DNA of 10,655 nucleotides from the NCBI GenBank assembly GCA_934255105.1, contig CAKQNH010000088.1, positions 1-10,655 of the forward strand, written 5' to 3'. How positions within the stretch are numbered: the stretch's first letter is position 1; every line of letters starts with the position of its first letter. Positions 8,130 through 10,655 of this stretch are shown piece by piece. The notes beneath the pieces are model-generated. The model had not been told where the DNA came from and made no database searches. It saw only the letters and a list, made by a program, of their open reading frames with translations. The translations under genes and the position numbers were made by a program. The stretch is from an uncultured Pirellulaceae bacterium. GTDB taxonomy: Bacteria > Planctomycetota > Planctomycetia > Pirellulales > Pirellulaceae.

Positions 8130-8251
8130 GGCAACAACCGCCGCTGCTTAAGGATTTATAGCTTCAGACACACGCCTACATTGGCTTAGTTGCGCAGAGA
8201 AACAACCACCAACAGATATTCGCCGACCCACGAAATACGCGCCAAGATCAG

Positions 8252-8746
8252 CTACTGGGAAAAATACACGTTCCCTATGTTCCAATCGCCAGGGGTTATA
8301 AAGCGAGACACGTAAGTCGCTACACTAGCGCTATCCTCATCCCCTGAAATCACTCTTTGCCATATCCAAATCGGCATTTTCGCTTTGCCCACGCTACGGC
8401 GGGCTTTGAGCCACGCCCTTTGCACGGCGGACATTATTCTCAGGCGCCGAGCCACAGACCCTCGCCACAGCTTTGGCGGAAAATAGATCATGATGTGCAG
8501 ATGCCTATTTCCGGCATCGCGAGTTCCCTGAAAAATTGCTACCCAGTGAAATCGCTCTTTCAAAGCGAACGTGCTAAACTTGCTATGCAAGTTCATCTTG
8601 CAAAGATGGAACCCAAGTTTCCTTGCCAGCTCCAGTGCCGCGTTATCAGAAATTCGCTTAAGAACCTGCTCGTCCAGAACGAGATGTACTTGCCATGGTA
8701 TACTTCTAAGAAACCCCTGATAATCAGACTTTGCAATTTGCCTCAT
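8252..8746 (-). CDS. Small HUH-type Rep-like endonuclease (putative replication initiator)
   Basis: The protein has 164 residues. An opening strand-like segment (WQVHLVLDE, 18-26) and FHWVAIFQGTRDAGNRHLHIMIYFPP (from about 66) carry the HUH motif H82-L83-H84. A candidate nucleophile Y145 lies in ATYVSRFI, like the YxxK motif of rolling-circle Rep proteins but with R148 in place of lysine. This order fits single-tyrosine HUH replication initiators of plasmids, inoviruses and integrative elements. It would nick the excised circle to start rolling-circle replication. The gene follows the integrase by 25 bp on the same strand and is probably co-transcribed. Its ribosome-binding site is weak (GGTGG only two bases before ATG). 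It is short for the family, so a degenerate or accessory protein is possible. It converges with the membrane-effector gene, and no clear terminator is seen in the 122 bp between them. Confidence 0.55.
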   Translation of the reverse strand: MRQIAKSDYQGFLRSIPWQVHLVLDEQVLKRISDNAALELARKLGFHLCKMNLHSKFSTFALKERFHWVAIFQGTRDAGNRHLHIMIYFPPKLWRGSVARRLRIMSAVQRAWLKARRSVGKAKMPIWIWQRVISGDEDSASVATYVSRFITPGDWNIGNVYFSQ

Positions 8747-8771
8747 TCCACCAACACTTATATATCATTTT

Positions 8772-9986
8772 TCAAAAGCCAATGAGAGCAAGCGGACCAT
8801 CTGTCTCCAACGATGCATGGTCTGCTCTTCCCGCCACCAATTCCGCTATAAAATTACCCCACGCATCAAGCGCATCTCTCTGTTGCTCTTCGAACTTGTT
8901 GCGATTGTATACCCCCGCGATGCCGGCAAGCTCTCGCGACTGGTGATTCAGGATTAGTTCGCAGACGTGTATCGGAACACCCAGTATCGACATCCTGGTT
9001 GTGGAGGTTCTGCGCAGATCATGCAGCCGCCAATCCAGCACACCCGAAAGCTCATCAAGCTCCTTCTTCCACTTGCTGAACCCGCTAATGGGAGAATTTA
9101 CCCCACGCGCCTTAAACAGGTACGCTTCTGGTTCAGTGATCCTTGGCAATAGGACGCTTATCGTTTCAGAACTCAAGAATACCTTGTGTTCGCGATCGCT
9201 CTTGTTTTCTCGCTGGAGCCAATAGCCCCCCTCAACATAGACGTCGCACCCACGAATTCCGGACACTTCCCTCCGCCTCTGCAAAGTCAATATCAGTGTC
9301 TGCACAAATGGACCAAATGGGTCGCCCATTTTAGTTGCAGCCCACCAAATGCGCTTTAGCTCGCTATCTGAGAGGACCCGACTGCGTGGCTTTGACTTTG
9401 ACGGAGTTTCCATTCCATCACATGGACTGCGATCAACATAGCCACGCCTTCTGCACCAATTGAAGAAGCGCCTGAGGTCGGCGAAGGCATGAAACGCAGC
9501 GCTTGGACCATGCTCCCTCACAGCGTCGATGACTTTGGCCACATCCGATTTCGTGATGCTATCAATCGTGTGCCTACGCCAAGCGTCGGCGATCTCTCGC
9601 CTATGAAGGATGCGACTAGCTTCCTTCCAACTCTTCGTCTCCTTCTTGGCATAGAGCTCAATGTACTGATGAGCGACAGCCGAGTAGAGCATCGCGGCAT
9701 ATGATGATCGCGCTTCCATTTTTTGCTTCTGCGGATCGACGCCCTTTGCGATTTCCACGGCAGCCCCGCGAGCCAGGTCGCGAGCAACAGCCAATTGCAG
9801 GGTTGGGAACGCGCCCAGCGTCATTCGCCGACTTACGCCATTGAACCTATATAGATAGTTGAACGACTTCCGTCCTCCAGGCGATACTCGCACCGAAAGC
9901 CCGGTTACGAGTTCATCGAAAACATCGTACTGATGGTCTTTAGGCAGAAGACTTCGAATGCCTGCATCTGTAAGGCGGCGTTTCAT
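8772..9986 (-). CDS. int: Tyrosine-recombinase integrase (P4-type, DUF4102 arm-binding N-terminus)
   Basis: The protein of 404 residues catalyses site-specific recombination between the island and the tRNA-Arg attachment site. Residues about 1-85 form the DUF4102-type arm-DNA-binding domain (LTDAGIRSLLPKD, TGLSVRVSPGGRKSF, RRMTLGAFPTLQLAVAR). About 95-190 is the core-binding helical domain. The catalytic domain follows from about 204 with a full set of residues: R237 in LQRRREV, a candidate lysine K262, H322 and R325 in LHDLRRT, H348 in LNHQSR, and nucleophile Y360 in AGVYNRNKF. ATG has AAGGGG seven bases upstream, inside the alpA-like gene, and overlaps that gene's stop by 4 bp (ATGA), so the two are translationally coupled. 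It lies at the att end away from the tRNA. Nothing suggests inactivation. Confidence 0.95.
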   Translation of the reverse strand: MKRRLTDAGIRSLLPKDHQYDVFDELVTGLSVRVSPGGRKSFNYLYRFNGVSRRMTLGAFPTLQLAVARDLARGAAVEIAKGVDPQKQKMEARSSYAAMLYSAVAHQYIELYAKKETKSWKEASRILHRREIADAWRRHTIDSITKSDVAKVIDAVREHGPSAAFHAFADLRRFFNWCRRRGYVDRSPCDGMETPSKSKPRSRVLSDSELKRIWWAATKMGDPFGPFVQTLILTLQRRREVSGIRGCDVYVEGGYWLQRENKSDREHKVFLSSETISVLLPRITEPEAYLFKARGVNSPISGFSKWKKELDELSGVLDWRLHDLRRTSTTRMSILGVPIHVCELILNHQSRELAGIAGVYNRNKFEEQQRDALDAWGNFIAELVAGRADHASLETDGPLALIGF

Positions 9987-10216
9987 AGCGCCACCCCTTC
10001 ACGATCGTTAGAGCGGACTGGCGCAGAACGCGCTTCTATCCTTGCAGCCAGCCAGGACGTCACCTCCTCCTTTACCCAACCCACCCGGTTGGGACCGAGC
10101 TTGACGCGCTTCGGGAAAGATCCCGCCTTTTCCAGACGGTAAAGATGCGCTCGCGAATAGGGGACAGCCTCTAGGACTTGGCGCAGGTCAATAATAGAGC
10201 AATTTCTCATACTCAT
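9983..10216 (-). CDS. alpA: AlpA-family DNA-binding regulator / probable excisionase
   Basis: This 77-residue protein has a MerR-like winged helix-turn-helix of the AlpA type: IIDLRQVLEAVPYSRAHLYRLEKAG (about 8-32), then FPKRVKLGPNRVGW (34-47), then EEVTSWLAARI. AlpA proteins activate integrase expression in P4-like elements or act as recombination directionality factors. Here it is first in the operon and overlaps the integrase start by 4 bp, so it probably governs excision. ATG 10216 is chosen because GGAG (10224-10227) lies seven bases before it. A GTG at 10219 and an ATG at 10210 are in frame but less well spaced. The palindrome upstream at 10260-10278 may be its operator. The paired helix and wing motifs are clear, but which of the two roles applies is inferred. 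Confidence 0.88.
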   Translation of the reverse strand: MSMRNCSIIDLRQVLEAVPYSRAHLYRLEKAGSFPKRVKLGPNRVGWVKEEVTSWLAARIEARSAPVRSNDREGVAL

Positions 10217-10259
10217 CACAAATCTCCAGTATTAATTGCAAAACACAGCGCCGTCACAG

Positions 10260-10278
10260 AAAATATTTGAAATATTTT
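10260..10278. promoter_or_regulatory. AT-rich palindrome upstream of alpA, probable operator
   Basis: Two copies of the self-complementary octamer AAATATTT (10261-10268 and 10270-10277) flank a single G at 10269. With the outer A/T pair they form a perfectly symmetrical 19-bp site, centred 53 bp before the alpA start. On the minus strand a possible -35, TTAACA (complement of 10293-10298), lies 18 bp upstream of a weak -10 inside the palindrome, so a bound protein could block or shape the alpA-int promoter. AlpA, the integrase or a host AT-binding protein are candidate ligands. This is inference. Confidence 0.4.
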
Positions 10279-10334
10279 TGCAGTTCGAAAGCTGTTAAGC
10301 GGCGTATAACCCGGAACAGCTAAAGACGCAATGG

Positions 10335-10363
10335 TTGACATCGAATAACGCGATGATTTTACT
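10335..10363 (+). promoter_or_regulatory. Possible plus-strand promoter pointing at attR
   Basis: A perfect -35 TTGACA (10335-10340) is followed after 17 bp by TTTACT (10358-10363), which matches four of six -10 positions. It points away from the mobility operon, toward the right end. No gene follows before the att site apart from a 12-codon frame without a ribosome-binding site. It could be chance. Confidence 0.25.
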
Positions 10364-10439
10364 TGCCTTTCTTGTGTCAAACAAGTTTGTGCATTACTTT
10401 TATGACGCAAGAATACTTGGATCTTACTTATGCCAAATA

Positions 10440-10457
10440 AGGTAGCGCATAGGTAGC
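10440..10457 (+). repeat. Paired GGTAGC repeat, possible integrase arm site (right)
   Basis: AGGTAGC-GC-ATAGGTAGC repeats the left-end site at 120-137 with two base differences in 18, in the same orientation, and ends 121 bp before the right att core. In the excised circle the two copies would flank the joined core, as arm-type integrase sites do. Confidence 0.5.
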
Positions 10458-10513
10458 AAAGGCCACCGCGATCGCATGGAGCGACGTGCGACGTCAGGAG
10501 ACCGATAAATGTT

Positions 10514-10522
10514 TGATATAAT
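10514..10522 (+). promoter_or_regulatory. Perfect extended -10 promoter facing out of the island
   Basis: TGATATAAT contains the full -10 consensus TATAAT (10517-10522) preceded by TG and one base, an extended -10 that can work without a -35. No good -35 is seen. Transcription would start near 10529 and cross the right att core. In the chromosome it reads into host DNA. In the circle it would read across the joined site into the left end and on toward the helicase gene. Confidence 0.4.
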
Positions 10523-10578
10523 TGACTTTTGCGCCGAGATGAGGCGCGCAGCTGCCTGACGCGGCACCAAATCACATA

Positions 10579-10624
10579 ACTACGAATCTGGGGGTCAGAG
10601 GTTCGAATCCTTTCGGGCGCGCCA
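10579..10624 (+). repeat. Right attachment site (attR core), tRNA-Arg 3' fragment
   Basis: This is an exact copy of 29-74. It holds the tRNA anticodon loop, T arm, 3' acceptor strand and CCA but no 5' half, so it is not a functional tRNA. It is the displaced original 3' end of the host gene and marks the right boundary. Positions 10625-10655 are host flank in which no feature can be called. Confidence 0.93.
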
Positions 10625-10655
10625 CGTTTTCCCGACGATATTGAACGGATCGAAT

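Larger units (their letters stand above)
10217..10578. other. Regulatory right end of the island (no gene)
   Basis: These 362 bp hold the control region of the mobility operon and the right arm of the attachment site. An open frame of 119 codons on the minus strand (10575-10216) runs through it but has unconvincing composition, no good ribosome-binding site and no recognisable domain. Elements seen are the AT-rich palindrome at 10260-10278, a promoter-like TTGACA/TTTACT pair, the paired GGTAGC repeat, a perfect extended -10 at 10514-10522, and a GCGCC/GGCGC stem (10531-10547). Confidence 0.6.
29..10624. mobile_element. Integrated genomic island in tRNA-Arg, att to att
   Basis: The element is bounded by two identical 46-bp direct repeats (29-74 and 10579-10624), the left one being the 3' part of tRNA-Arg. 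Inside lie a complete tyrosine recombinase, an AlpA-type regulator and a Rep-like protein, all on the minus strand at the right end. The cargo on the plus strand is a helicase-nuclease and a CBASS-like pair. The repeat offset gives a predicted excised circle of 10,550 bp. There are no conjugation, capsid or terminase genes, so the element resembles a small integrative island or satellite carrying defence genes. It is structurally complete: both ends, an integrase with all catalytic residues and a likely directionality factor are present. Whether it still moves is inference. Confidence 0.9.

Noticed and set aside
8357..8785. 142-codon plus-strand frame across the Rep-like gene
   Set aside because: The opposite strand encodes a protein with HUH-like motifs and fits the int operon. 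This frame shows no motif and is taken as its shadow.
10402..10440. Twelve-codon frame downstream of the TTGACA/TTTACT pair
   Set aside because: There is no ribosome-binding site and such short frames are expected by chance.
10216..10575. Minus-strand open frame of 119 codons upstream of alpA
   Set aside because: It runs through promoter-like and repeat sequences, has odd composition with no domain, has no ribosome-binding site, and ends inside the alpA start region.
10579..10624. Second tRNA-Arg gene
   Set aside because: Only the 3' part from the anticodon loop onward is present. The D arm and 5' acceptor are missing, so it is an att remnant.
1..10655. CRISPR array, insertion sequence or retron
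   Set aside because: I saw no regularly spaced repeats, no transposase with terminal inverted repeats, and no reverse transcriptase.

Overview
The window is one complete integrated genetic element, about 10.5 kb long, with a few bases of host DNA at each end. It starts inside a tRNA-Arg(ACG) gene. The last 46 bases of that gene (29-74) recur exactly at 10579-10624, which is the classic scar of a tyrosine-recombinase island inserted in a tRNA gene. The two copies lie 10,550 bp apart. The tRNA encodes its own CCA, and its GCGCCCG-type acceptor stem (first three bases lie outside the window) suits a gammaproteobacterium, perhaps a Xanthomonadaceae member. The host call is an inference from one tRNA and from gene style, not a demonstration.

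Layout from left to right: tRNA and left attachment site (1-74); a gene-poor end of about 600 bp with GGTAGC repeats (75-669); a very large plus-strand helicase-nuclease (670-6087); a 424-bp gap with a likely promoter and dyad; a two-gene CBASS-like unit on the plus strand, made of a CD-NTase (6512-7375) and a four-helix membrane effector (7368-8129). These face a minus-strand mobility operon that reads inward from the right end: AlpA-type regulator (10216-9983), integrase (9986-8772) and a small HUH-type Rep-like protein (8746-8252). A 362-bp regulatory right end (10217-10578) with repeats, a palindrome and promoter-like sequences leads to the right attachment site (10579-10624) and 31 bp of host DNA.

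Reading: the plus strand is cargo and the minus strand is mobility. The cargo is two probable anti-phage modules. One is a DUF4011-type SF1 helicase with a Vsr/DUF559-like nuclease and, unusually, a GreA/GreB-like C-terminal domain. The other is a minimal cyclic-oligonucleotide system in which the CD-NTase would make a nucleotide signal and the membrane protein would respond by damaging the cell envelope. The mobility operon would integrate and excise the island and may replicate the excised circle. No conjugation, capsid or packaging genes are present, so transfer would need a helper. The most distinctive points are the GreA-like fusion, the Rep-like gene next to the integrase, and an outward-facing promoter-like site at the right end that would point at the helicase gene only when the element is circular.
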